From positions 1-64,000 of the forward strand of contig CAYZBG010000007.1 in NCBI GenBank assembly GCA_964476565.1: a DNA stretch of 64,000 bases. Direction: 5' to 3'. The position numbers and the translations under genes are program-made. Under the pieces are notes generated by a model. It made no database searches, was not told the DNA's origin, and saw only the letters and a program-made list of their open reading frames with translations. Source of the stretch: CAMAXB01 sp964476565. Its GTDB lineage: Bacteria > Verrucomicrobiota > Verrucomicrobiia > Opitutales > Opitutaceae. This document shows, piece after piece, positions 35,732-44,718 of the stretch. Position 1 is the first letter of the stretch. Each line of letters opens with the position of its first letter.

Positions 35732-36949
35732 ATGATGCGTCTTCGATCCCTGGCCCTCGGTCTTCTCCTTGTCGCGGCGCCCGCCGCATTTGCCGCCTCC
35801 GGCTCGCTCCCGGCCCTGGACGCCCAAGGCAACCCGCCCGGCTTCCGCACCCTCGCGATTGGCGATCGCGCCCCCGATTTCAAACTGCCTGGCATCGACG
35901 GGAAGACCTACACCTTGGCAGATTTCGCCGGGCCCGACGTGCTCATGGTCCTGTTCACCTCCAACCATTGCCCGACGTCGCATGGGATCGAGAAGCGGCT
36001 GATGAAGCTGCGCGAGGACATGCGCGGGAAGAGCTTCGGACTCGTTGCGATCAACCCCAATCACCCGGACGGCATCCGCATCGACGAGCTCGGCTATGGC
36101 GAGTGGGGCGATTCCTTCGAGGAAATGAAACCCTACGCGGAGTTCAACGGCTGGGACTTCCCGTATTTGTACGATGGCGACACCCAGACCGTGGCGCGCG
36201 CCTACGGCTGCCTGGCCACGCCGCACGTGTTCATCTTCGACCGCGAGCGCAAGCTCCGCTACGCAGGCCGGTTTGACGACTCTCGCTATGCCGACGAGTC
36301 CACCGTGAAGCATCCCGACGCCCGCAACGCGATCGAGGCCCTGCTGGCCGGCAAGCCGGTGCCGGTCGAGCTCACCAAGCCGCATGGCTGCTCGACCAAG
36401 TGGCGCGAGAAGGCCGTGGCCAATCAGCAGATCATGGCGAACTGGGAAAAGATTCCCGTCACGCTCGACATGATCGATGTCGCCGGCGTCGCCGCGCTGC
36501 GTGCCAACCCGACCGAGAAGTTCCGCCTGTTCAACGTCTGGGCCACCTGGTGCGCGCCATGCGTCGAGGAATTCCCGCTGCTGGTGAGCCTGTCGCGTCA
36601 GTTCGGTACCCGGGAGTTCGAGCTCATCACGCTGAGCATGGACCAGCCGGCGCAGGCCGCCAAGGCCCAGGCGTTCCTGCAGGAACAGGGCGCTGGCCTG
36701 GTCAAGCGCACCCAGGATTCGGTCAATCGTGAAGGCCGGAGGACGAATCACTACCTCGTGAATGGTGGGAGCAACGACGAACTCATGGCCGCGCTCGACC
36801 CGGAGTGGCCTGGACCGATTCCCCACACCGTGCTGGTGGCTCCAGGCGGCAAGATCGTCTGGCGCCACAACGGCGTCATTTCGCTGGAAGAAGCACGTCG
36901 CGCGATCGTTGAGTCGCTGTCGCGTTACTACCAGCCGGCAGCCCGGTGA
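35732..36949 (+). CDS. Secreted double thioredoxin-fold protein (AhpC/TSA-like + TlpA-like)
   Basis: 405 aa from the ATG at 35732, signal peptide LALGLLLVAAPAAFAAS. Domain 1 (about residues 40-195) is peroxiredoxin-like with a single Cys in LFTSNHCPTSHG and VRAYGC-type downstream Cys (AYGCLATPHVFIFD). Domain 2 (about 250-400) is TlpA-like with the redox pair WATWCAPCVEEFP. It probably acts in periplasmic thiol redox. The following GNAT gene overlaps its stop as GTGA. Confidence 0.88.
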   Translation: MMRLRSLALGLLLVAAPAAFAASGSLPALDAQGNPPGFRTLAIGDRAPDFKLPGIDGKTYTLADFAGPDVLMVLFTSNHCPTSHGIEKRLMKLREDMRGKSFGLVAINPNHPDGIRIDELGYGEWGDSFEEMKPYAEFNGWDFPYLYDGDTQTVARAYGCLATPHVFIFDRERKLRYAGRFDDSRYADESTVKHPDARNAIEALLAGKPVPVELTKPHGCSTKWREKAVANQQIMANWEKIPVTLDMIDVAGVAALRANPTEKFRLFNVWATWCAPCVEEFPLLVSLSRQFGTREFELITLSMDQPAQAAKAQAFLQEQGAGLVKRTQDSVNREGRRTNHYLVNGGSNDELMAALDPEWPGPIPHTVLVAPGGKIVWRHNGVISLEEARRAIVESLSRYYQPAAR

Positions 36950-37428
36950 TCGCCGCTGAGGACGTACGGCTGCGGGCCTTTGCGATCGCGGACACCGATG
37001 CGGTGGTCGCGGTGTACCGCGATGCGGTGCGAACGCTCGGGCCCCAGGCGTACGCCCCGCGCGAAGTGGCGGTGTGGGCGTGCCATCCGGAAGACCCGGT
37101 GGCCTTCGGGCAGCAGCTCATGACGGGCGTCACGCTCCTGGCCGAGCTCGACGGAACCGTGGCAGCGTTTGCGCAGCTGCAGCCGGCCGATCACGTGCAC
37201 TATCTTTATTGCCGGGGCGACGTCGCGCGGCGGGGTCTGGGCAGCCGGCTCTTGCTCGCGTTGGAGCAACGGGCGCGCGAAGCCGGGACCTCACGGCTGA
37301 CCACCGACGCCAGCCGGCTGGGCCGTCCGTTCTTTGCCCGTCACGGCTTTGCGGTCGAACGCACGGAATGGGTCGAGCGCGGCGGCGCGACCTTTGAACG
37401 CTTCCGCATGGTGAAATCCCTCGGCTGA
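36946..37428 (+). CDS. GNAT family N-acetyltransferase
   Basis: 160 aa, GTG start overlapping the upstream stop (GTGA). The acetyl-CoA-binding motif A is RGDVARRGLGSRLLLALEQRAREAG, followed by the ASRLGRPFFARHGF region typical of YafP/PhnO-like GNATs. The substrate cannot be inferred. Convergent with the oxidoreductase gene that ends 2 bp beyond. Confidence 0.88.
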   Translation: MIAAEDVRLRAFAIADTDAVVAVYRDAVRTLGPQAYAPREVAVWACHPEDPVAFGQQLMTGVTLLAELDGTVAAFAQLQPADHVHYLYCRGDVARRGLGSRLLLALEQRAREAGTSRLTTDASRLGRPFFARHGFAVERTEWVERGGATFERFRMVKSLG

Positions 37429-37429
37429 C

Positions 37430-38074
37430 TCAGCTGCGCAGCAGCGCGAAGGCGGTGCCGCGGCTCTTGGTGGCGAACTCGGCGAAGAGGCAGGTCATCA
37501 TGAAACTCTCAAGCAGTCGGCTTTGACGGATGTCGCCGAGGTCGATGAGGTCGAGCCAGCCGATCTGTTTCAACAGGTTGGTCACCGTCTGCTTGGCCGC
37601 AGCATCGTTGCCGGCGAGCAGGAGGGTGGGAATGCCGTCGGCGTAGACGGGATCCGCCATGCGCGCCGCCGCGATCATGTTCAGCGTCTTGACCACGCGG
37701 CTGTCCGGCAGCCACGCCTGCACCTGTTCCCCGAGAGATCCGCCGGGAAGGGCGAGTTGGGGAGGGCGCACGCTCCAATCGACGGCGTTGCCCAAATCGA
37801 TCACAATCTTCCCGGCAAAGACGGCGGGGCCGATCGAATCGAACAACGGCCGCAACACCGTCCATGGTTGGACCGCGGGAATGACGACCTCGCCGAACGC
37901 TGCGGCGTCCCGAAACGACGTGAGGCCAGCCCGCGGCCCGGCCTCCTGCGCCCAGGCGATCAGGTCCGGTTTGTCGGGCGTGCGGCTGCTCAGCCGAACC
38001 TCGTGTCCGGCCGCCGCGAACGCCTTGCCGAGGTTCCTGGCCACGCTGCCCGCACCGAGAAATCCAATGTTCAT
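37430..38074 (-). CDS. NAD(P)-binding oxidoreductase (F420-dependent NADP reductase-like)
   Basis: 214 aa. An N-terminal Rossmann motif (MNIGFLGAGSVARNLGKAF) is followed by a coenzyme-discriminating region (VRLSSRTPDKPD) and a C-terminal helical part (TLNMIAAARMADPVYADG, LLAGNDAAAKQTV). This is the NADP_F420 / pyrroline-5-carboxylate-reductase-like family, which reduces varied substrates. Many such bacterial proteins do not use F420. No neighbouring gene specifies a pathway. Confidence 0.8.
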   Translation of the reverse strand: MNIGFLGAGSVARNLGKAFAAAGHEVRLSSRTPDKPDLIAWAQEAGPRAGLTSFRDAAAFGEVVIPAVQPWTVLRPLFDSIGPAVFAGKIVIDLGNAVDWSVRPPQLALPGGSLGEQVQAWLPDSRVVKTLNMIAAARMADPVYADGIPTLLLAGNDAAAKQTVTNLLKQIGWLDLIDLGDIRQSRLLESFMMTCLFAEFATKSRGTAFALLRS

Positions 38075-38186
38075 AGGTCACGCCAACGTGCGCGAGCCGG
38101 GCGGACTGTAAAGCCGGTCTTGCGAAATACGCAGGCGACGGCGATTTCCGGCTCAACTTGCCCGCCGTTCCTGCTACCACGGCGGA

Positions 38187-39269
38187 ATGAGATCCCTGCT
38201 CTTGTTCGGCATGTTTGGTTTCGCCCAGGGTCTGGCCGCCGCCTCGGGCTGGACCATCGCCACCGTTGCGGGCACCGGGGAGCCGGGGTTCTCCGGTGAC
38301 GGCGGCCCGGCGGTGTCCGGCCGCATCAACAACCCGTTCGGCGTGGTGCGCGGCCCCGACGGTGCGTTGTGGTTCTGTGAATACAGCGGCCAGCGGATCC
38401 GCAAGATCGACCCGGACGGGACGCTGCGCACCGTGGCCGGTACCGGTGGGAAGGGTTACACGGGCGATGGCGGTCCGGCCCTCGCAGCCACCTTCAACCT
38501 GCCGCACGAGATCCGGTTTGATCCGGCGGGCAACCTCTACATCGCCGACATGGCCAACCATGTCATCCGGCGCATCGATGCCGTCACGGGGATTGTGACT
38601 ACGGTCGCCGGCACCGGTGAGCGCGGCTACTCGGGCGACGGCGGGCCCGGCACCGAGGCGCGACTCAGCTCACCGCACAGCCTGCAGTTCGGACCGGACG
38701 GACTGCTTTATATTTGTGACATCGGGAATCACGTCATCCGGCGCTGGGATCCGCGCACCGGGCGGATCGAGGCCTTTGCCGGCACGGGCCGGGCGGGTGA
38801 CACGCCCGATGGGGCGCCGATCGCCGGCACGCCGTTGCGCGGACCGCGCTCGCTGGACTTCGACCGCGAGGGCAATCTTTGGCTGGCCACGCGCGAGGGC
38901 AACCAGGTGTTCCGCTTCGAGCTGAAAGCCGGCACGATCCACCACGTGGCCGGCACCGGCGCCAAGGGCTTCACCGGACACGGCGGACCGGCGCGCGAGG
39001 CCACCTTGAGTGGACCCAAGGGCATTGCGGTGGATGCCGATGGCAACGTGTGGCTGGCGGACACGGAGAGCCACAGTGTGCGGATGATCGATACGAAGAC
39101 CGGGCGCATCGAATTGATCGCCGGTACCGGTGAGGCGGGCGACGGTCCTGACGGGGATCCGCGGCAATGCCGGCTGGCGCGCTTGCACGGGCTTTATGTG
39201 GACGCGGACGGCGCGATCTACATCGGGGACAGTGAAGCCCACCGGATCCGGGTGCTGCGGCGGCGTTGA
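38187..39269 (+). CDS. Secreted NHL-repeat beta-propeller protein
   Basis: 360 aa with a signal peptide (LLLFGMFGFAQGLAAA). Six propeller repeats are visible by the recurring phrase (V/I/F)AGTGxxGxxGDGGPA, at about residues 30, 85, 140, 195, 250 and 305, each followed by a strand set such as GNLYIADMANHVIRRID. NHL propellers of this class are usually extracytoplasmic scaffolds or lactonase-like. No catalytic residues are identifiable. Confidence 0.88.
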   Translation: MRSLLLFGMFGFAQGLAAASGWTIATVAGTGEPGFSGDGGPAVSGRINNPFGVVRGPDGALWFCEYSGQRIRKIDPDGTLRTVAGTGGKGYTGDGGPALAATFNLPHEIRFDPAGNLYIADMANHVIRRIDAVTGIVTTVAGTGERGYSGDGGPGTEARLSSPHSLQFGPDGLLYICDIGNHVIRRWDPRTGRIEAFAGTGRAGDTPDGAPIAGTPLRGPRSLDFDREGNLWLATREGNQVFRFELKAGTIHHVAGTGAKGFTGHGGPAREATLSGPKGIAVDADGNVWLADTESHSVRMIDTKTGRIELIAGTGEAGDGPDGDPRQCRLARLHGLYVDADGAIYIGDSEAHRIRVLRRR

Positions 39270-39278
39270 GCCTGCGCC

Positions 39279-40028
39279 ATGGCCGGTCCGACCGATGATT
39301 CCCTTGTGTTGCGCCCGGTGGCGTATCTGCGCACGCCCTTTGCGGAGAAGTTCGGCGTGCCGCGCCAGAGCGGTCTGGTGCCGGCGGCCGAAGGGCGGGT
39401 GGAGTTCGTTCCAGAGTTCGATCGCGACGAGTTCGTGCGCGGACTCGAGGCCTTCACGCACCTCTGGCTGATCACGCATTTCCACCAGAACCCACCCTGG
39501 ACTGGGTCGGCGACTGTGCGTCCGCCGCGCCTGGGTGGGAATGAGCGGGTTGGGCTCTTCGCTTCGCGCACGCCCAACCGGCCGAATCCGCTCGGCCTTA
39601 GCCTGGTGCGTCTGCTCGGCATCGAGCCGGCGCCCGGGCTCGCGCTCAAGGTCGCAGGCGTGGACGCCGTCGACGGCACGCCCGTGTTCGACGTGAAACC
39701 TTACCTGCCGTGGTGTGAAGCGCCGGCAGACGCGGCCGCAGGCTGGGCCGGGGCGCCGCCCGCGGTACGCGATCTTTCCCGCGTGCGGCTTTCACCCGAG
39801 CTGGCGGCGCACCTCGGTGCGCAGACCCTGCCATCCGGCGAGAGCGTACTTTCCCTGGTGCGCCAGGTGCTGACGCTCGATCACCAACCGGCGTACCAAG
39901 ACGAAGAAGCCCGGGTGTACGGGATGACCCTTGCGGGCTGGAACATTCGGTGGCGGCCGCTGGCCGACGGCGGCGTTGAGGTGATCTCCGCCGACTTGGT
40001 TCGCCCGGTGCGACCGCGGGGCGCATAA
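39279..40028 (+). CDS. trmO: tRNA (N6-threonylcarbamoyladenosine-N6)-methyltransferase, TsaA/TrmO family
   Basis: 249 aa. N-terminal beta-barrel TsaA domain (PVAYLRTPFAEKFGVPRQSG, FTHLWLITHFHQN) with the SAM-binding signature RTPNRPNPLGLS. It is followed by a C-terminal extension (about residues 165-245) seen in longer TrmO proteins. Family enzymes N6-methylate t6A37 of tRNA-Thr using SAM. It starts 9 bp after the NHL gene and ends by a terminator shared with the convergent aminotransferase. Confidence 0.92.
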   Translation: MAGPTDDSLVLRPVAYLRTPFAEKFGVPRQSGLVPAAEGRVEFVPEFDRDEFVRGLEAFTHLWLITHFHQNPPWTGSATVRPPRLGGNERVGLFASRTPNRPNPLGLSLVRLLGIEPAPGLALKVAGVDAVDGTPVFDVKPYLPWCEAPADAAAGWAGAPPAVRDLSRVRLSPELAAHLGAQTLPSGESVLSLVRQVLTLDHQPAYQDEEARVYGMTLAGWNIRWRPLADGGVEVISADLVRPVRPRGA

Positions 40029-40057
40029 AAAACGGCGTCCCCCGTAGAGGACGCCGT
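40027..40057 (-). terminator. Intrinsic terminator after the class V aminotransferase
   Basis: A 9-bp stem (acggcgtcc / ggacgccgt) with an 8-base loop has an A-tract on its left side, giving a U-tract in minus-strand transcripts. It lies between convergent trmO and the aminotransferase gene, immediately overlapping the trmO stop. Confidence 0.8.
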
Positions 40058-40081
40058 GGGCGAAAGGTCCGTGCGAACCAC

Positions 40082-41173
40082 TCAGGCCGCGGGCAGACGG
40101 GGCGCCTCAGCCAGGGCCGCGTCGAAGGCCTTCAACATGGCGGCAATCGATTCGTCCGTCTCATCGCCCATATTGGAGATGCGGAACGTCTTGCCCTTGA
40201 GTTTGCCGTAGCCGCCGTCGATCACGAGCCCGTGTTTGCTCTTGAGGATCTTGTTCAAGGCCCCGAGGTCGACGTTGAGGGTGTTGGCGAAGCAGTTGAG
40301 CGACACCGAGCCGTAGCCCTCTTTGGGGAACAGCTTGAAGCCCTTGGCGAGCACGTGGTCGCGCACGGTCTTGTTCAGGCGGGCGTGGCGGGCGAACCGG
40401 TTGGCGATTCCCTCGGCCTTGATGTCCTCGAGCTTGGACTTCAGGGCGTAGATGAGCGGAATGACCGGCGTGCTCGGGGTCATGCCGTTCTCGTGGTTCT
40501 TCTGAAATTCGATCAGGTCGAAATAGTAGCCGCGGTTCGCAACCGTGGCGGCGCGGTCGAGGGCGCGCTTCGACACCGAGCACAGCGCGAGTCCGGGCGG
40601 CAGCGCCAGGGCCTTCTGCGAGCCGGTGATCAGGATGTCGATGCCGAGCTGGTCCTTCGGGATCGGCAGCACGCTGAACGAACTGACGGTGTCGACGATC
40701 GAGATGACGTCGGGGAAGGAGCGGATGACCGCCATCAGCGCCGGCAGGTCGCTCATGCAGCCGCACGACGTTTCGTTGTGAATGAGCGTGATCGCGTCGT
40801 ACGCGCCCGTCGCGAGTTCGCGGCGCACGGCCTCTGGATCGACCGGCTGGCCCCATTCGAACTTGAGCGCGGTGGCCTGCAGGCCGCAGCGCAGGGCGAC
40901 GTCGTTCCACTTGTCGGAAAAGGCGCCGTTCATGCAGTTCAGCACCTTCTTTTTGCAGACGTTGCGCAGGGCGCCTTCCATCACGCCCCAGGCGCTGCTC
41001 GTCGACAGGTACACGGGGTCCTTGGTTTCCATCAACGCCTGCAGGTCGGGCTGCAGGGATTGGTACAGCGCGACAAAGTCGGTGCTGCGATGGCCGATCA
41101 TGGGCTTGGCCATGGCCTGCAGCGTCTTTTCCGAGACGGCGATGGGACCGGGGATGAACAGTTTATAGCTCAT
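40082..41173 (-). CDS. Class V pyridoxal-phosphate aminotransferase
   Basis: 363 aa. A fold-type I PLP enzyme of the alanine-glyoxylate/serine-pyruvate group. FIPGPIAVSEKTLQAMAKP and MIGHRSTDF open the protein. The internal-aldimine Lys lies in ITGSQKALALPPG, and the PLP-ring contact is in VDTVSSFSVLPIP. Such enzymes in PVC bacteria may serve as serine-glyoxylate or phosphoserine aminotransferases. The sequence alone does not decide between them. Terminator downstream; monocistronic by position. Confidence 0.88.
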   Translation of the reverse strand: MSYKLFIPGPIAVSEKTLQAMAKPMIGHRSTDFVALYQSLQPDLQALMETKDPVYLSTSSAWGVMEGALRNVCKKKVLNCMNGAFSDKWNDVALRCGLQATALKFEWGQPVDPEAVRRELATGAYDAITLIHNETSCGCMSDLPALMAVIRSFPDVISIVDTVSSFSVLPIPKDQLGIDILITGSQKALALPPGLALCSVSKRALDRAATVANRGYYFDLIEFQKNHENGMTPSTPVIPLIYALKSKLEDIKAEGIANRFARHARLNKTVRDHVLAKGFKLFPKEGYGSVSLNCFANTLNVDLGALNKILKSKHGLVIDGGYGKLKGKTFRISNMGDETDESIAAMLKAFDAALAEAPRLPAA

Positions 41174-41288
41174 GGAGAGAACGTTTGGCGTAGATGTGGA
41201 TTGCGTGAATCGACAGGCGCGCAGATAGAGGAATCATCACCAATCCCTCAGCCGGCCCTGTCCGTCAATGGCCAATCCCGCCCCGTGA

Positions 41289-42500
41289 ATGCCCGCCTCC
41301 TGGCTTAAGAAAAAGTTAAACACCTTTGAACTGTACGTGATCGACGTGATCACGGGCAAACGCGAGGACACCGGGGCTACGGTCTTCGCGGGGTTCCTGC
41401 AGGCGCTGTCCGGGCTTTTCAGCGGGCTCGTGCAGGCGCGCTGGTGGCTGTATCGCAAACGCATCCTGCACGACCAGCCGCTCGGGTGCCTCGTGGTGGT
41501 GGTGGGCAACCTGACGGTGGGCGGAACGGGCAAGACCCCCGTGGTGGAGAAGTTTGCCCGCGCCCTGCGCGACCGCGGGCGCAAGGTCGCCATCCTCAGT
41601 CGCGGCTACAAGAGCAAGGCTCCGCCCCTGTGGAAGAAGTGGTGGTACCTGGTCTCGCACACTTCCGAGCCGCCGCCCCGCATTGTTAGCGATGGCAAAT
41701 CCGTCCTGCTCGACTCGGAGCAGGCGGGCGACGAGCCCTACATGCTCGCACGCAACCTCCCGGGGGTGATCGTGCTCGTCGACAAGAACCGGGTGAAGGC
41801 CGGGACCTACGCGATCAAGCGCTTTGGCTGTGACACACTCGTGCTCGACGACGGCTTCCAGTACCTGCCGCTCAAGGGACGCCTCAACCTGCTGCTCGTC
41901 GACAAGACCAACCCTTTCGGCAACGGTTACACGCTGCCCCGTGGGATCCTACGCGAGCCGATCCACCACCTGAAGCGGGCGAGCTACGTCTTCCTCACCA
42001 AGTCCGACGGGCAGCGCGATCCGGAACTCGAGGAGCTCATCCAAACCTACAATCCCGGCGTCGACATTATTGAGTGCGCCCACCGGCCGCAGTACCTGCA
42101 ACGGTTCGATGCCGACGAGCGGCAGCCCCTCTCGTTTCTCAAAGGCAAGGCCGTCGGAGCCTTCAGCGGCATCGCCGTGCCGGAGAGCTTCGAGAAGTTT
42201 CTCACCGACCTGGGTGGCCGCATCCAGTTTACCCGCCGGTTCCTCGACCACTATCGTTTTGCTTACGAGGATTTCGTCGAAATCTTCAGCGCCGCCCTCG
42301 AGGCGAAGGTCGATTTCATCGTCACCACGGAGAAGGATGCGGTGCGGATGACTCCGGGCATGCCCTGTCCGGTGCCAATCTATTATCTGCGGCTTGAGAT
42401 CGACATCATCAGCGGTGCCGCCGACTTCGACGAGGCCGTCGCCCGCATCTGCTTTCCGGAGCAGGGCACCGGTTCCCGCGCGCCCGTGTCCGGGGCCTAG
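41289..42500 (+). CDS. lpxK: Tetraacyldisaccharide 4'-kinase
   Basis: 403 aa. Phosphorylates the 4' position of the lipid A precursor at the inner membrane, which implies LPS in the outer membrane. An N-terminal amphipathic/membrane helix is followed by the Walker A motif in VVGNLTVGGTGKTPVV, then ILSRGYKSK, DEPYMLARNLPGV and LVLDDGFQYLPLKGRLN. It has an extra ~30 residues at the N-terminus (ELYVIDVITGKREDTGA) before the usual start. No other lpx gene is nearby. Confidence 0.93.
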   Translation: MPASWLKKKLNTFELYVIDVITGKREDTGATVFAGFLQALSGLFSGLVQARWWLYRKRILHDQPLGCLVVVVGNLTVGGTGKTPVVEKFARALRDRGRKVAILSRGYKSKAPPLWKKWWYLVSHTSEPPPRIVSDGKSVLLDSEQAGDEPYMLARNLPGVIVLVDKNRVKAGTYAIKRFGCDTLVLDDGFQYLPLKGRLNLLLVDKTNPFGNGYTLPRGILREPIHHLKRASYVFLTKSDGQRDPELEELIQTYNPGVDIIECAHRPQYLQRFDADERQPLSFLKGKAVGAFSGIAVPESFEKFLTDLGGRIQFTRRFLDHYRFAYEDFVEIFSAALEAKVDFIVTTEKDAVRMTPGMPCPVPIYYLRLEIDIISGAADFDEAVARICFPEQGTGSRAPVSGA

Positions 42501-42576
42501 TCGGCCGGCTCCAGGCTCCTCATTTGGACTGGCCGAACCCACCGCCGGTCCCTCACGCTGTCAGCGCTTTCCTCCT

Positions 42577-43371
42577 ATGCCCTTCCTTGCCCCCGCCTCC
42601 CGCGCCGGTCTTCTGATCGGCCTCCTCTTCGCTCCGCTCGCCACCCCGTCGCAGGCCGACGTGGGCTTGGGCGCCCAGCCGCTGCCGGGCGCCGAGGTGC
42701 TGTTCGACGGCACGGCCGAAATGCTCCACGCCAAGTGGACCTATTGGCAGGGGCCGCGCTTCGCGTCCGCGCTGCCGATCAAGTGGCCGCTCGTGCCCGA
42801 CCCGGTCGACGGCGGCCTGGTGCTGAAATCGGAGGATCCGGCTGCGCCCGTGGGTCGGTACGGCTCGGCCGACATCGTTACCAAGAAAGAGTACCGCGAT
42901 TTCCGGCTGCATATCGAGTTTCTCGTCATGAACCCGGCCGGCAACAGCGGGGTGTATTTGCAGAATCGGTACGAGATACAGATCGAGGACGGCGTGGCGA
43001 CGAAGCACGGCATGGGCGCGGTGATCAATGAAACGCACTCGCCGTACTTTGCCTACAAGGGTCTCGGCCAGTGGAACGCGTACGACATCCAGTTCCGTGC
43101 CGCCCGGTTCAAGGACGGCAAGCTGGTCGAGAAGGCCTTGGTGACGGTCTATTTCAACGGCATCAAGGTGCACGCCAACCACCCGATCGAGAAGGTCTGG
43201 GGCGGGGCCAACTCCGGCATCGACGGCGGCAACGACGGCGGCCGGGGCATCACCGACGTCCCGGGCGGGCTCAAGCTCCAGTGCGAGGGACACGATGTGC
43301 GTTTCCGCAACATCTGGATCAAGGAGCTAGATCTCGAACGGCCCACGTCGGATTTTCCCCGCAACCTGTAA
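42577..43371 (+). CDS. Secreted DUF1080 (3-keto-disaccharide hydrolase-like) protein
   Basis: 264 aa from the ATG at 42577, with a signal peptide (GLLIGLLFAPLATPSQA). A single DUF1080 jelly-roll domain: VLFDGTAEMLHAKWT, YRDFRLHIEFLVMN, GNSGVYLQNRYEIQIEDG, NAYDIQFRAARF and VRFRNIWIKELD. This concanavalin-like fold is shared with GH16-like proteins, and several homologues hydrolyse 3-keto-glucosides. It is a useful intact template for the gapped DUF1080 domain at 31.8-33.4 kb. Confidence 0.88.
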   Translation: MPFLAPASRAGLLIGLLFAPLATPSQADVGLGAQPLPGAEVLFDGTAEMLHAKWTYWQGPRFASALPIKWPLVPDPVDGGLVLKSEDPAAPVGRYGSADIVTKKEYRDFRLHIEFLVMNPAGNSGVYLQNRYEIQIEDGVATKHGMGAVINETHSPYFAYKGLGQWNAYDIQFRAARFKDGKLVEKALVTVYFNGIKVHANHPIEKVWGGANSGIDGGNDGGRGITDVPGGLKLQCEGHDVRFRNIWIKELDLERPTSDFPRNL

Positions 43372-43392
43372 TCGGGCGGGTCCGGGCGCGGC

Positions 43393-44718
43393 TCAGAGCA
43401 CTTCGAGGTCGGCCCGTACAGCCGCCTCGAGCCGGGCGAGGGCAGAGGCGACCGCGGGGTCGTCCGGCCCTTCGACGAGCAGCCTAAGTTTGGCCTCGGT
43501 GCCCGAGTAGCGCACCAGCACGCGGCCAGCGGAGCCAAACCCGGACTGCACCTCCGCGATGGCCTGCGTAAGGCGGTCGAGTGACTCGAGCGGCTTCTTC
43601 TCCCGCACCTTGAGCGCTGCCGTACGTTGGGGAAATTTGCGCAACACGCGGCGCAGTTCGGAGAGTGGCTGGCCGGTGGCGCGCATGACTTCGATCACTT
43701 TCAGCGCAGCCACCAACCCGTCGCCGGTCGGGGAAACGTCAGAACAAATGATGTGTCCGCTCGATTCGCCGCCGAGGTTGGCCCCTTCGGCCTGCATGCG
43801 CTCGATCACGTAGCGGTCACCGACGTCCGTGCGCAACACCGTGCCGCCCGCCGCTGCGACCGCGGCGTCGACCCCGAGATTGCTCTGCACGGTCACGACC
43901 AATTTCCGACCAGCGAGCCGGCCGGCGCGCAGATCGTGCAAGGCGAGCAGGGTGAGGATCTCATCGCCATCGAGCACCGCGCCGCGCTCATCGCAGAGAA
44001 TGCAGCGGTCGCCATCGCCGTCGTGCGCGACGCCCAGTCGGGCGTTCTCGGCCACGACGCGGGCGGCGAGCTGTTCCGGATGCTCGCTGCCCACACCGTC
44101 GTTGATGTTGCGGCCGTTGGGCGCATCGCCGATCCCGACCACCTCGGCGCCGAGCCGGCGCAGGACCTCGGGACTGGTGGCGCAGGTGGCGCCGTGGGCG
44201 GTATCGAGCACGATCCGCCAGCCGGCGAGCGCCTGCGCCGGCAGCAAGGCGAGCGCTGCAGCGAGGTAGGGTTCACGGAGATTGCGATGCACGATCGGAC
44301 CCGGTCGGGCCGGGCGGGGATCGGGAGGAAGCAGGGCCTCGATCGCCAGTTCGTCGGCGTCGGTCAGCTTGATGCCCGTGCCGGCGAAAAACTTGATGCC
44401 ATTGTCGGAGGCCGGATTGTGCGACGCCGTTACCACCACGCCGAGCGTGGCGCCTTGGGTGCGGGTGGCGCGGGCCACGGCAGGTGTCGGCAGGACGTCC
44501 AGCATGACCGGCTCGATGCCCGCCGCGCGCAGGCCGGCGGCGACGGCCGCAGCGAGCGTTTCCCCGGAACCGCGCGTGTCGCGTCCGATCAGCGCCGTCC
44601 CTTTACCCCCGGCCCAAGTGCCCGCCGCAAAGCCCAGCCGGGCGGCGAACGAGACGTTGATCACCGGTCCACCGAAGGGTCCGCGGACGCCGTCGGTGCC
44701 AAAGTACTGGCGTTTCAT
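43393..44718 (-). CDS. glmM: Phosphoglucosamine mutase
   Basis: 441 aa. Converts glucosamine-6-phosphate to glucosamine-1-phosphate for peptidoglycan and LPS. The start KRQYFGTDGVRG is diagnostic. The phosphoserine loop VVTASHNPASDNGIKFF, metal loop DGDGDRCIL, substrate loop GGESSGHII and phosphate loop RYSGTEAKLRL are all intact. Its ATG overlaps the trpD stop (ATGA), an unusual operon pairing of amino-acid and cell-wall synthesis. Confidence 0.96.
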   Translation of the reverse strand: MKRQYFGTDGVRGPFGGPVINVSFAARLGFAAGTWAGGKGTALIGRDTRGSGETLAAAVAAGLRAAGIEPVMLDVLPTPAVARATRTQGATLGVVVTASHNPASDNGIKFFAGTGIKLTDADELAIEALLPPDPRPARPGPIVHRNLREPYLAAALALLPAQALAGWRIVLDTAHGATCATSPEVLRRLGAEVVGIGDAPNGRNINDGVGSEHPEQLAARVVAENARLGVAHDGDGDRCILCDERGAVLDGDEILTLLALHDLRAGRLAGRKLVVTVQSNLGVDAAVAAAGGTVLRTDVGDRYVIERMQAEGANLGGESSGHIICSDVSPTGDGLVAALKVIEVMRATGQPLSELRRVLRKFPQRTAALKVREKKPLESLDRLTQAIAEVQSGFGSAGRVLVRYSGTEAKLRLLVEGPDDPAVASALARLEAAVRADLEVL